Assembly (NCBI GenBank): GCA_002305505.1
Contig: DBRC01000083.1
Location: forward strand, 1 to 16,447
From: Prevotella sp. UBA1378
GTDB taxonomy: Bacteria; Bacteroidota; Bacteroidia; Bacteroidales; Bacteroidaceae
Direction of reading: 5' to 3'
DNA: 16,447 nt
This document shows, piece after piece, positions 1 to 6,930 of the stretch; the first letter of the stretch is position 1; every line of letters starts with the position of its first letter. Both the position numbers and the translations under genes were made by a program. The notes under the pieces are model-generated. The model saw only the letters and a list, made by a program, of their open reading frames with translations, did not search any database and was not told the origin of the DNA.

Positions 1-221
1 TTCCTTATCCCGGACTGGCGTATTAAATGGGTTTATTGCAATGAATCAGGGGAATCTTTCTTTCTGGCGCGGCGGCCGCCGGCCATTAGTATTGCGGACG
101 GATGAACGTGATGTTCTTGTCCCGGACTCAGGTTTATAGGAACTTTTTCCGTGAAAGTTGCTCGTATTCGGAAAGAATGATGTAACTTTGCCCCACCTAA
201 TTTTAAACATATATTGTAGAT
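1..221. other. Leader region upstream of thrS
   Basis: No gene can be supported here. In frame 3 the first bases read as a short tail ending PYPGLAY and a TAA stop at 24-26. This could be the last codons of an upstream plus-strand gene, but eight codons are too few to tell. A G+C-rich imperfect hairpin lies at 65-85, centred on the ten-base palindrome GGCGGCCGCC (71-80). It has no following T-run, so it is at best a weak terminator for whatever lies upstream. The nonamer TCCCGGACT occurs twice (8-16 and 120-128). The thrS promoter lies near the right end. Confidence 0.4.
158..190 (+). promoter_or_regulatory. Putative thrS promoter
   Basis: TAACTTTG at 183-190 matches the Bacteroidota -7 consensus TAnnTTTG exactly and sits 31 bases before the thrS ATG. 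The only -33-like element is a TTG at 158-160, with a 22-base spacer, which is longer than the 19 bases seen at the three best promoters in this window. The -7 element is convincing; the -33 element is weak. Confidence 0.6.
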
Positions 222-2165
222 ATGATCAACATTACATTTCCAGACGGATCTGTTCGCTCGTATGAACAGGGCGTAACTGGACTCCAGATTGCCGAGAGCA
301 TATCGCCGGCTCTGGCACGCGACGTATTGTCGTGCGGCGTGAATGGCGAAACTGTAGAACTTAACCGCCCCATCATGGAAGATGCGAAAATCGCGCTCTA
401 TAAGTGGGACGACGAAGAAGGCAGGCATACCTTCTGGCACACCAGCGCCCACCTGCTGGCGGAGGCGCTGCAGGAGTTGTATCCCGGCATACAGTTCGGC
501 TTCGGGCCGGCTATCGAGAACGGTTTCTTCTACGACGTGCTGCTGAAGGACGGTGAATCGATTAAAGAAAGTGACTTCCCGAAAATCGAGGAGAAAATGA
601 AGGAACTGGCCTCGAAGAAAGAGCCGGTGGTGCGCAAGGAAGTGGCTAAGGCCGATGCGCTGAAAGAATTCGGGGCCGACGGGCAAACATACAAGTGCGA
701 GCACATCGACCAAGACTTGGAGGACGGCTCGATAACAACCTATACACAAGGCAACTTTACCGACCTTTGCCGCGGGCCGCACTTGCTGAATACAGGTGCC
801 ATCAAGGCCGTGAAACTGACTAATGTAGCCGGCGCGTTCTGGCGTGGCGATGCATCCCGTGAGCAGATGCAGCGCCTTTACGGCGTGGCATTCCCCAAGA
901 AGAAAATGCTCGACGAGTACCTCGTGATGCTGGAGGAGGCCAAGAAGCGCGACCACCGTAAGATAGGCAAGGAGATGGAGCTCTTCATGTTCTCGGAGAA
1001 CGTGGGCAAAGGGCTCCCCATCTGGCTGCCGAAGGGCACCGACCTGCGCCTGCGCTTGCAGGACCATCTGCGCAAGGTACAGAAGCGTTTCGGCTATCAG
1101 GAGGTCATCACCCCGCACATCGGTTCGAAGAACCTCTATATCACGAGCGGTCACTATGCCCATTACGGTAAAGACTCGTTCCAGCCTATCCATACCCCGG
1201 AAGAGGGCGAGGAATACATGCTGAAGCCGATGAACTGTCCCCACCATTGTGAGGTATTCGCATCGAAGCCCCGGTCGTACCGCGACCTGCCGTTGCGCAT
1301 CGCAGAGTTCGGCACGGTATACCGTTACGAACAGAGCGGCGAGCTGCATGGACTGACGCGTGTGCGCTCGTTCACACAGGACGATGCGCATATCTTCTGC
1401 CGCCCGGATCAAGTAAAGCAGGAGTTCCTGAACGTGATGGATATCATCGGCATTGTGCTGAAGGCCTTCGGGTTCAACTTCGAAGCGCAGATTTCGCTGC
1501 GCGACCCTGCCGACCGGGAGAAATATATCGGCTCCGACGAAGACTGGGAACGTTCCGAAACGGCTATCGTCGAAGCATGTAAGGAAAAGGGGCTGAACGC
1601 CAAGATTGAATACGGCGAGGCCGCTTTCTACGGGCCTAAGCTCGATTTCATGATTAAGGATGCCATCGGCCGCCGCTGGCAGTTGGGCACCATCCAGGTA
1701 GACTATAACCTGCCGCAGCGGTTCAAGCTGGAATATACCGACGAAGACAATACGAAGAAGACCCCGGTAATGGTCCACCGTGCCCCGTTCGGCAGCTTGG
1801 AGCGCTTCACGGCCGTGCTCATCGAGCATACCAGCGGCCACTTCCCGTTGTGGCTCACGCCCGACCAAGTGGCTATATTGCCCATCTCGGAGAAATACAA
1901 CGACTATGCCAAGCAGGTGGCAGCCTACTTCGATTCCGTCGGCGTGCGTTCCGTCATCGACGACCGTAACGAGAAAGTGGGGCGCAAAGTGCGCGACAAC
2001 GAGTTGAAACGCGTGCCCTACATGGTCATCGTCGGCGAACAGGAACAAGCGGCAGGCACAGTGGCCGTGCGTCCGCAGGGTGGCGGCGAGCAGAGCGTAA
2101 TGTCGATGGAAGACTTTGCCAGGAAAATCAACGGCGAAGTGGCCGAAATGACGAAAGAATTCTAA
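222..2165 (+). CDS. thrS: Threonyl-tRNA synthetase
   Basis: Class II aminoacyl-tRNA synthetase that charges tRNA-Thr with threonine in the cytoplasm. It has 647 residues, the usual full length (about 640). The order is a TGS domain (about 1-62), then the editing domain with HTSAH (H73, H77) and CRGPH (C183, H187), which hydrolyses mischarged Ser-tRNA. The catalytic core follows, with zinc ligands C339 (in MNCPHH), H390 (in DDAH) and H519 (in MVHR). Motif 2 is around R368 and motif 3 is GSLERF (524-529). An anticodon-binding domain fills about 545-640. All key residues are present. The ATG at 222 gives the normal TGS start (MINITFPDGS) and lies 31 bases below a -7 element; no Shine-Dalgarno sequence is visible. 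It precedes infC by 189 bases, an arrangement common in Bacteroidales, but infC has its own promoter. Confidence 0.98.
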   Translation: MINITFPDGSVRSYEQGVTGLQIAESISPALARDVLSCGVNGETVELNRPIMEDAKIALYKWDDEEGRHTFWHTSAHLLAEALQELYPGIQFGFGPAIENGFFYDVLLKDGESIKESDFPKIEEKMKELASKKEPVVRKEVAKADALKEFGADGQTYKCEHIDQDLEDGSITTYTQGNFTDLCRGPHLLNTGAIKAVKLTNVAGAFWRGDASREQMQRLYGVAFPKKKMLDEYLVMLEEAKKRDHRKIGKEMELFMFSENVGKGLPIWLPKGTDLRLRLQDHLRKVQKRFGYQEVITPHIGSKNLYITSGHYAHYGKDSFQPIHTPEEGEEYMLKPMNCPHHCEVFASKPRSYRDLPLRIAEFGTVYRYEQSGELHGLTRVRSFTQDDAHIFCRPDQVKQEFLNVMDIIGIVLKAFGFNFEAQISLRDPADREKYIGSDEDWERSETAIVEACKEKGLNAKIEYGEAAFYGPKLDFMIKDAIGRRWQLGTIQVDYNLPQRFKLEYTDEDNTKKTPVMVHRAPFGSLERFTAVLIEHTSGHFPLWLTPDQVAILPISEKYNDYAKQVAAYFDSVGVRSVIDDRNEKVGRKVRDNELKRVPYMVIVGEQEQAAGTVAVRPQGGGEQSVMSMEDFARKINGEVAEMTKEF

Positions 2166-2178
2166 GCAGCATCTTTAA

Positions 2179-2268
2179 AAACGGGGATTATCCCGGTTAC
2201 ACGGACGAATGCAATGCTTCCAAACAGGCAGCATGCAGAAAAACGTGAAATCTGCATAATCCCCGTTT
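2179..2268 (+). other. Structured thrS 3' region (13-bp inverted repeat with nested hairpins)
   Basis: A perfect 13-base inverted repeat, AAACGGGGATTAT (2179-2191) and ATAATCCCCGTTT (2256-2268), encloses 64 bases. Two inner hairpins are possible. One pairs 2210-2218 with 2230-2237 (eight pairs, one bulged A). The other pairs ATGCAGA (2233-2239) with TCTGCAT (2251-2257). These two share bases 2233-2237, so they exclude each other, and the second also borrows two bases of the outer repeat. The left arm can alternatively fold on itself (GGGA 2184-2187 with TCCC 2191-2194). The element starts 13 bases after the thrS stop and ends before the infC promoter, so it would be the thrS 3' end. No T-run follows. 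It may be a terminator, a 3'-derived small RNA or a switchable structure; the sequence does not decide. Confidence 0.6.
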
Positions 2269-2298
2269 GACATGCTTGAAAAATAATTAAGTAAAAAT

Positions 2299-2329
2299 TT
2301 TGCTAATTCATTGAATTATCGTATCTTTG
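2299..2329 (+). promoter_or_regulatory. infC-rpmI-rplT promoter
   Basis: TTTG (2299-2302), exactly 19 bases, then TATCTTTG (2322-2329): a full match to the Bacteroidota vegetative promoter. It lies 25 bases before the infC ATG, which implies a very short leader and transcription of infC independent of thrS. Confidence 0.85.
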
Positions 2330-2354
2330 CACCCGATTTTCATAAAATAGTTGG

Positions 2355-3053
2355 ATGAAGAATGACAATATAAAGAATCAGTACCGTGTAAACGAACAGA
2401 TACGTGTACGTGAAGTCCGCATTGTAGGCGACAGCGGCTCTACCGTGATGCCTACACGCCAGGCATTGGAAATGGCCCGTGAGCAAGGCGTAGACCTCGT
2501 GGAGATTTCGCCGAATGCAAACCCGCCAGTCTGCCGTATCATCGACTATTCGAAATTCCTCTATCAGCAAAAGAAGCGTGCGAAGGAAATGAAAGCCAAG
2601 CAGGTAAAGGTAGAGGTGAAGGAAATCCGGTTCGGCCCGCAGACAGATGAGCACGACTATCAGTTCAAGCTGAAGCATGCAAAGGAGTTCCTCGAAGAAG
2701 GGAATAAAGTGCGTGCGTATGTTTTCTTCCGTGGGCGCAGCATCCTCTTCAAGGAACAGGGCGAGGTATTGCTCCTCCGTTTTGCCAATGACCTGGAGGA
2801 ATACGGAAAGGTGGAGCACATGCCATCACTCGAAGGCAAGAAGATGTTTATCTATCTGGCGCCGAAGAAAGCTGGTGTCGTCAAGAAAAGTCAGCAGGCG
2901 ATGGACCGGGAGAGGAAAAGCGCGGAAGCCAAAGGGGCTGTTACGGCACAAGAAGCAGAAGTCGCATCTCCGGCAAGCGGCGGTTTATTCGCTAATGCCA
3001 AAATCAGTGCCGATGCGCTGAAGAAGCTGCAGGGAGACAGCAGTGAACAATAG
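2355..3053 (+). CDS. infC: Translation initiation factor IF-3
   Basis: IF3 binds the 30S subunit, keeps it apart from the 50S subunit and checks start-codon and initiator-tRNA pairing. The N-terminal domain (about 1-75) contains RVNEQIR and the family signature around CRIIDYSKFLY (60-70). A lysine-rich linker (73-88) leads to the C-terminal domain (about 88-172) with KEIRFGP. At 232 residues it is about 50 longer than the E. coli protein. The extra part (about 173-232) is a charged tail that starts lysine/arginine-rich, passes through an Ala/Glu/Gly-rich stretch and ends LKKLQGDSSEQ. The start is an ordinary ATG (2355), not the rare AUU that E. coli uses for infC autoregulation. No Shine-Dalgarno sequence is seen. 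It is first in the infC-rpmI-rplT operon. Confidence 0.97.
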   Translation: MKNDNIKNQYRVNEQIRVREVRIVGDSGSTVMPTRQALEMAREQGVDLVEISPNANPPVCRIIDYSKFLYQQKKRAKEMKAKQVKVEVKEIRFGPQTDEHDYQFKLKHAKEFLEEGNKVRAYVFFRGRSILFKEQGEVLLLRFANDLEEYGKVEHMPSLEGKKMFIYLAPKKAGVVKKSQQAMDRERKSAEAKGAVTAQEAEVASPASGGLFANAKISADALKKLQGDSSEQ

Positions 3054-3060
3054 AAAGACA

Positions 3061-3092
3061 GGTGCGTAACGCCCGGTATATGCGTTGCCACC
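3061..3092 (+). promoter_or_regulatory. Hairpin in infC-rpmI gap, possible ribosomal-protein leader
   Basis: GGTGCGTAACGC (3061-3072) can pair with GCGTTGCCACC (3082-3092) across a nine-base loop, giving about eleven pairs with one bulged C and one G-U pair. It starts eight bases after the infC stop and is followed by an A/T-rich single-stranded stretch up to the rpmI ATG at 3124. In other phyla L20 represses this operon by binding mRNA near infC-rpmI, so a regulatory leader is plausible. It could also just mark mRNA processing. Confidence 0.45.
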
Positions 3093-3123
3093 ATTAATAA
3101 ATAACAATTTAAACAATAAAAAA

Positions 3124-3321
3124 ATGCCAAAATCCAAGACAAATTCCGGCGCAAAGAAGAGATTCTCATTCACCGGTACAGGTAAGATTAAGAGACATCG
3201 TGCTTACCACAGACACATTCTGACAAAGAAAACAAAGAAGCAAAAACGCAATTTGCTGCACCAGACTCTTGTAGATAAGAGCGATATGAAGCAGGTGCGC
3301 GAATTGTTGTGTCTCCGTTAA
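3124..3321 (+). CDS. rpmI: 50S ribosomal protein L35
   Basis: Small basic protein of the large ribosomal subunit, 65 residues, the normal length. It begins MPKSKTNSGAKKRF and has the family pattern of TGTGKIKRHRAYHRHILTKK in its first half. The frame is open back to a TTG at 3085, which would add 13 residues, but the ATG at 3124 gives the canonical L35 N-terminus (MPKxKTxxxAKKRF) and sits just after an A-rich leader. It is second in the operon, 70 bases after infC and 32 before rplT. Together with rplT it is visibly more A/T-rich and lysine-rich than thrS. Confidence 0.97.
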   Translation: MPKSKTNSGAKKRFSFTGTGKIKRHRAYHRHILTKKTKKQKRNLLHQTLVDKSDMKQVRELLCLR

Positions 3322-3353
3322 ACCTATTGTCGAACATTTAAAGAAGAAAAATT

Positions 3354-3698
3354 ATGCCAAGATCAGTCAATCACGTTGCATCAAGAGCAAAACGTAAAAG
3401 AATTTTAAAGCTCACTCGTGGCTACTTTGGAGCTCGCAAGAATGTTTGGACAGTAGCCAAGAATACATGGGAGAAAGGTCTTACCTATGCATACCGTGAC
3501 CGCCGCAACAAGAAGCGCAACTTCCGCTCGCTGTGGATTCAGCGTATCAACGCTGCTGCCCGCCTCGAAGGCATGACCTATTCGGTATTGATGGGTGCTT
3601 TGACCAAAGCAGGTATCGAGATCAACCGCAAGGTGCTCGCCGACCTCGCCGTTAACAACCCGGAGGCTTTCAAGGCTATCGTGGAAAAGGTGAAGTAA
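3354..3698 (+). CDS. rplT: 50S ribosomal protein L20
   Basis: Large-subunit protein that binds 23S rRNA and is needed early in 50S assembly; in several bacteria it also represses its own operon. It has 114 residues, the expected length. The basic N-terminal extension (MPRSVNHVASRAKRKRILK) is followed by the family core GYFGARKN and YAYRDRRNKKRNFR. The globular C-terminal domain contains LWIQRINAAAR and the conserved MGALTKAGIEINRKVLADLA. It is the last gene of the infC operon. The stop is followed 24 bases later by a strong terminator hairpin. It starts at an ATG (3354) preceded by an AAAGAAGAAAAATT leader with no strong Shine-Dalgarno sequence. Confidence 0.98.
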   Translation: MPRSVNHVASRAKRKRILKLTRGYFGARKNVWTVAKNTWEKGLTYAYRDRRNKKRNFRSLWIQRINAAARLEGMTYSVLMGALTKAGIEINRKVLADLAVNNPEAFKAIVEKVK

Positions 3699-3722
3699 AT
3701 CAACTGTCTTATTTATATTTAA

Positions 3723-3762
3723 TTAAAGAGAGCTGCAATCCCAAGATTGCGGCTCTCTTTAA
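3723..3762. terminator. Bidirectional terminator between rplT and tex
   Basis: A near-perfect hairpin: 3723-3740 pairs with 3745-3762 through 18 positions, one of them a G-U pair, with a CCAA loop. The stem ends in A/T runs on both sides (TTAAAGAGAGC and GCTCTCTTTAA), so it can end rplT transcription on plus and tex transcription on minus. It lies between two convergent stop codons only 72 bases apart. Confidence 0.9.
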
Positions 3763-3770
3763 TACTGCCC

Positions 3771-5969
3771 TTATTTCATTCCCTTCATCGACAGCGATAT
3801 TCTGTTTCTCCTTCGGTCGATTGCTATTACGCGCACTCTGACGTGTTGGTGCAGTTTCACTACTTGTGTCGGGTCGCTCACGAATCTGTCGGCCAGTTGC
3901 GAGATGTGTACCAGTCCGTCCTGATGCACGCCGATGTCTACGAACGCGCCGAAGTTAGTGATATTGGTCACGATACCGGGCAGTTCCATCCCCTCGGCCA
4001 GGTCTTCCACCGTTTGTACGTTTTTGTCGAATTCAAACTCCTCTATCTGTTCGCGCGGGTCTCTGCCCGGTTTTTCCAGTTCTTTCATGATGTCGGTCAG
4101 GGTGGGTATGCCCACTTCGTCCGTTACGTATTGTTTGATGTCTATTCTCGCCCGCTTTTCCTTATCGGCTATCAGCTGGCCCACCGTGCAACCGTTGTCT
4201 TTCGCCATCTTTTCCACCACGCCGTAGCTTTCGGGGTGCACGGCACTGTTGTCCAACGGGTTCTTTGCTCCCGGTATCCGCAGGAATCCGGCGCATTGTT
4301 CGTAAGCGGCAGGCCCCAGTCTTGCCACCTTCTTTAGCTGTGCCCTGCTGGTGAAGGCACCGTTTTCCCTGCGGTAGTCGACGATGTTCTTTGCCAGCGT
4401 AGGCCCCAGTCCGCTTACATACATTAAGAGGTGCTGGCTGGCTGTATTCAGATTAACGCCCACCAAGTTCACGCAGCTCTCCACCGTATGGTCGAGCGAA
4501 CGCTTCAGTTTCGCCTGGTCCACATCGTGCTGGTATTGTCCCACGCCTATGCTCTTCGGGTCTATTTTCACCAGTTCGGCCAATGGGTCCATCAGCCGCC
4601 GGCCAATGCTGACCGCGCCGCGCACCGTGACATCTTCGTCAGGAAACTCCTCGCGTGCCGCCTTTGATGCCGAGTAGACCGAAGCGCCGTCTTCGCTCAC
4701 GACGAATACCTGCGGTTTTATTGCCGGTTGCTTGCCGTTCCGTGCTTTTTGCTGTGCCGTTTCTTTTTCGAATGCAGGCCCTTCAAGACATTCGTCCACA
4801 AAGCTCTTTGTTTCCCGGCTTGCCGTCCCGTTGCCGATGGCTATCGCTTCGATTTGGTATTGCCCCATCATCTTCTGCAGGCTGTAGGTTGCTTGTCCCC
4901 GGTGGGCCACGGGCGGGTGGGGGAAAATAGCCTCGTGGTGCAGCAGATTGCCTTGGGCGTCTAAGCACACCACCTTGCATCCCGTACGGAACCCCGGGTC
5001 TATGCCCATCACGCGCTTTTGTCCCAGCGGTGCGCCCAACAGCAGTTGGCGTAGATTCTCCGTGAACACATTGATGGCCTCTTCGTCGGCTTTGTCCTTG
5101 CTGAGGTTGGCGAACTCCGTCTCTATGGACGGTTTCAGCAGTCGCTTGTAACCGTCTGCCACAGCCTCGGCCACCAACAGGCTGCACCGCCCGTTCCCAT
5201 GCACATAGTTGCGTTTCAGCCGTTCCATGCATTCGTCATCGTCTGCCGAGATACCGACGCGCAGTATCCCCTCGTTCTCGCCGCGCCGCATGGCCAGCAA
5301 GCGGTGGGATGAGCAGCGCTTCAACGGTTCTTCCCAGTCGAAGTAATCGGAATATTTGGCGGCCTCTTCTGTGTTTTCCTTTGCCTTTACCACTTTTGAC
5401 GTGATGAAGGCCTCGCGCCGGAAAGCTCCGCGTAGTTGTTGGCGTGAGCGTTCGTCCTCGCTCACCTGTTCGGCAATGATGGCTTGTGCCCCTTTCAGTG
5501 CAGCGTCCGTGTCTTTTACATCTCCCTTAACAAACCGTTGGGCCGCAGCTTCCGGGTTCGGTTCCCGTTGCATCATCAGGATGACGCTCAGCGGTTCCAG
5601 CCCCTGTTCGCGTGCCACTTGCGCACGTGTGCGGCGTCTGGGCTTATAAGGCAGGTAAATATCCTCCAGCGTTGTAGCCTCCCAGCAGTCATCAATGCGC
5701 TTTTGCAATTCGGGTGTCATCTTTTCCTGTTCGGTGATGGTCTTCACGATGGTTTCCTTGCGCTTGGCCATTTCCTTCAGTTTGTCGAAGCGGTCGCTGA
5801 TTGCCGCAATCTGTACCTCGTCGAATCCTCCTGTCCGTTCCTTCCTGTAGCGTGATATGAAAGGGATGGTGCATCCCTCCTCCAGCAGTTTCAGCGTGTT
5901 TTCGATGCCCCGTTCCGGCAGGTGCAGTTCGGCACTAATCAGGCGGGTGAATATCTTGATTGTTTCCAT
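3771..5969 (-). CDS. tex: Tex-family transcription accessory / RNA-binding protein
   Basis: Tex is a widely conserved nucleic-acid-binding protein (bacterial relative of Spt6), linked to transcription, RNA handling and stress tolerance; its exact role in Bacteroidota is not known. It has 732 residues and all family parts in order: helical N-terminal region (1 to about 310), a YqgF/RNase-H-like domain starting at MGIDPGFRTG (321-330) with GNGTASRET (379-387), a helix-hairpin-helix region (about 495-565, including NTASQHLLMYVSGLG), and a C-terminal S1 RNA-binding domain (about 658-730; FGAFVDIGVHQDGLVHIS). The landmark KIDPKSIGVGQYQHDV (468-483) is intact. Against E. coli Tex, as I recall it, there is a small charged insertion at about 398-418, and the protein ends right after the S1 domain with no long basic tail. 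Its stop faces the rplT stop across the shared terminator. Confidence 0.96.
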   Translation of the reverse strand: METIKIFTRLISAELHLPERGIENTLKLLEEGCTIPFISRYRKERTGGFDEVQIAAISDRFDKLKEMAKRKETIVKTITEQEKMTPELQKRIDDCWEATTLEDIYLPYKPRRRTRAQVAREQGLEPLSVILMMQREPNPEAAAQRFVKGDVKDTDAALKGAQAIIAEQVSEDERSRQQLRGAFRREAFITSKVVKAKENTEEAAKYSDYFDWEEPLKRCSSHRLLAMRRGENEGILRVGISADDDECMERLKRNYVHGNGRCSLLVAEAVADGYKRLLKPSIETEFANLSKDKADEEAINVFTENLRQLLLGAPLGQKRVMGIDPGFRTGCKVVCLDAQGNLLHHEAIFPHPPVAHRGQATYSLQKMMGQYQIEAIAIGNGTASRETKSFVDECLEGPAFEKETAQQKARNGKQPAIKPQVFVVSEDGASVYSASKAAREEFPDEDVTVRGAVSIGRRLMDPLAELVKIDPKSIGVGQYQHDVDQAKLKRSLDHTVESCVNLVGVNLNTASQHLLMYVSGLGPTLAKNIVDYRRENGAFTSRAQLKKVARLGPAAYEQCAGFLRIPGAKNPLDNSAVHPESYGVVEKMAKDNGCTVGQLIADKEKRARIDIKQYVTDEVGIPTLTDIMKELEKPGRDPREQIEEFEFDKNVQTVEDLAEGMELPGIVTNITNFGAFVDIGVHQDGLVHISQLADRFVSDPTQVVKLHQHVRVRVIAIDRRRNRISLSMKGMK

Positions 5970-5997
5970 TTGATAGTTATTTTGGGTTTTGGTTTGG

Positions 5998-6005
5998 CAA
6001 AAGTA
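5998..6005 (-). promoter_or_regulatory. Putative tex promoter (-7 element)
   Basis: On the minus strand TACTTTTG (5998-6005) matches TAnnTTTG and lies 28 bases before the tex ATG. No TTTG or TTG is found at the expected -33 position (about 6025-6028), so only the -7 element is supported. Tex may also be read from the upstream AlkD-like gene, 115 bases away. Confidence 0.5.
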
Positions 6006-6067
6006 CGAAAAATAATTGTAATATCCTTCCGGATTTCCTTTTTCAAGCAGCGGGGAGATGTGAATGG

Positions 6068-6085
6068 AGCGAATACGGCTTCGCT
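6068..6085 (-). terminator. Weak hairpin at the end of the AlkD-like gene
   Basis: AGCGAA (6068-6073) pairs with TTCGCT (6080-6085) over a six-base loop, directly after (and touching) the stop codon of the AlkD-like gene. It is short and no T-run follows on the minus strand, so it may slow rather than end transcription into tex. Confidence 0.3.
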
Positions 6086-6795
6086 TACCGGTCGTCTTTC
6101 CTCATCAAATGCTTTCTTTCCGTTTCAGAGAACTTCTCAATGGCATAGCGCAGCATCGTGCGCGGCATTGCCGTGCGGTGCTCTTCGACGTATGTGTATA
6201 ACCGGCGGGCATCGTGCTTCCCGGCTTCGCGCAGCATCCAGCCGATGGCCTTATGCATCAGGTCGTGCGGATGTCGCATCATCTTCCCGGCCAGCGCGTA
6301 GGTATCATCAAGGTCAGCTTTCTTGATGAAAGCATACGTGCTTACGATAGCGATGCGGTTGTCCCAAAGCAGTTGGCTCTCAGCCAGCCGGTAAAGTATG
6401 TCGCGTGGCTTGTCTGCCAGGAACTCTCCCACAATCGTAGGGGCACTGAGGTCCACGAGGTCCCAGTTGTTGATGCGTGCAGTGTGGGCGAGGTAGAAGT
6501 CGAACATCGTGCGGCGCTCGGTTTCCGTTGCTTTCTTCCAGCGCAGTACCAGGATAAGCAGTCCGCACAGGCGCATCTCGTGGTATTCGGACAGCAGCAG
6601 CACCTCTATATCGCAGATAGAAGCCTCCTTATGCGCTCTTGCCACTTTGCGTATGTCTGGTACTACGATGCCCATGAAGCAGTCGCCTTCGCCATATTCG
6701 CCTTTCCCTGTTTTAAAGAAACGCGGTAGAATCTCACGTTTCTCCATGTTTACGTACTGTTGCAAGTCGCTGAAAATCTGTTCGGTAATAGTCAT
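6085..6795 (-). CDS. AlkD-like DNA alkylation repair glycosylase
   Basis: HEAT-repeat DNA glycosylase of the AlkD family, which removes positively charged N3- and N7-alkylated purines without flipping the base. It has 236 residues, the usual family length. The residues defining the Bacillus cereus AlkD site have counterparts here: W111 and D115 in NNWDLVD (W109, D113 in AlkD), R147 in WDNR (R148), and W186 in AIGWMLREAG (W187). The protein is otherwise helical with paired amphipathic repeats and no signal peptide. Unlike most genes in the window, it has a good Shine-Dalgarno sequence (AGGAGG at 6805-6810, nine bases before the ATG), which fixes the start. It is divergent from the ABC-F gene, with its own promoter, and lies upstream of tex on the same strand. 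The family is clear; the substrate range of this member is inferred. Confidence 0.93.
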   Translation of the reverse strand: MTITEQIFSDLQQYVNMEKREILPRFFKTGKGEYGEGDCFMGIVVPDIRKVARAHKEASICDIEVLLLSEYHEMRLCGLLILVLRWKKATETERRTMFDFYLAHTARINNWDLVDLSAPTIVGEFLADKPRDILYRLAESQLLWDNRIAIVSTYAFIKKADLDDTYALAGKMMRHPHDLMHKAIGWMLREAGKHDARRLYTYVEEHRTAMPRTMLRYAIEKFSETERKHLMRKDDR

Positions 6796-6824
6796 GGTGT
6801 CCTTCCTCCTGTATGTTTTTTATG

Positions 6825-6855
6825 CAAAGGTACGCATAATTGGTAAAAATACAAA
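6825..6855 (-). promoter_or_regulatory. Promoter of the AlkD-like gene
   Basis: Read on the minus strand: TTTG (6852-6855), 19 bases, TACCTTTG (6825-6832). This is a full match to the Bacteroidota promoter, 29 bases before the AlkD-like ATG. Confidence 0.85.
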
Positions 6856-6870
6856 TTAAATGTATTTTAT

Positions 6871-6901
6871 TTTGTGTTCCGCCCGATTTGTCGTAACTTT
6901 G
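6871..6901 (+). promoter_or_regulatory. Promoter of the ABC-F gene
   Basis: TTTG (6871-6874), 19 bases, TAACTTTG (6894-6901): a full consensus match, 29 bases before the ABC-F ATG. Its -33 element is only 15 bases from that of the divergent AlkD-like promoter, so two polymerases are unlikely to sit on both at once. Confidence 0.85.
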
Positions 6902-6930
6902 CATGTCTTATAAAATTATACGGAGTGTAG

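Noticed and set aside
86..130. Minus-strand reading NITFIRPQY then stop, resembling the C-terminus of a SusC-type receptor
   Set aside because: The same frame has stops directly upstream (TGA and TAA within about 20 bases), so at most 13 codons are open. Chance resemblance is more likely than a gene remnant.
1..221. T-box or tRNA-like control element before thrS
   Set aside because: No tRNA-like fold, specifier stem or T-box core is seen, and the -7 element is only 31 bases from the ATG, too close for a long leader.
33..2048. 671-codon open frame on the minus strand across thrS
   Set aside because: It is a shadow of thrS. The plus-strand product is a complete threonyl-tRNA synthetase with all catalytic residues, while the antisense product is His/Leu/Val-rich without recognisable motifs, as expected opposite a G+C-biased gene.
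3699..3770. Bacteroidales-1 RNA, reported downstream of L20 genes
   Set aside because: Only 72 bases separate the rplT and tex stops, filled mainly by the terminator hairpin; there is no room for a separate promoter and RNA.
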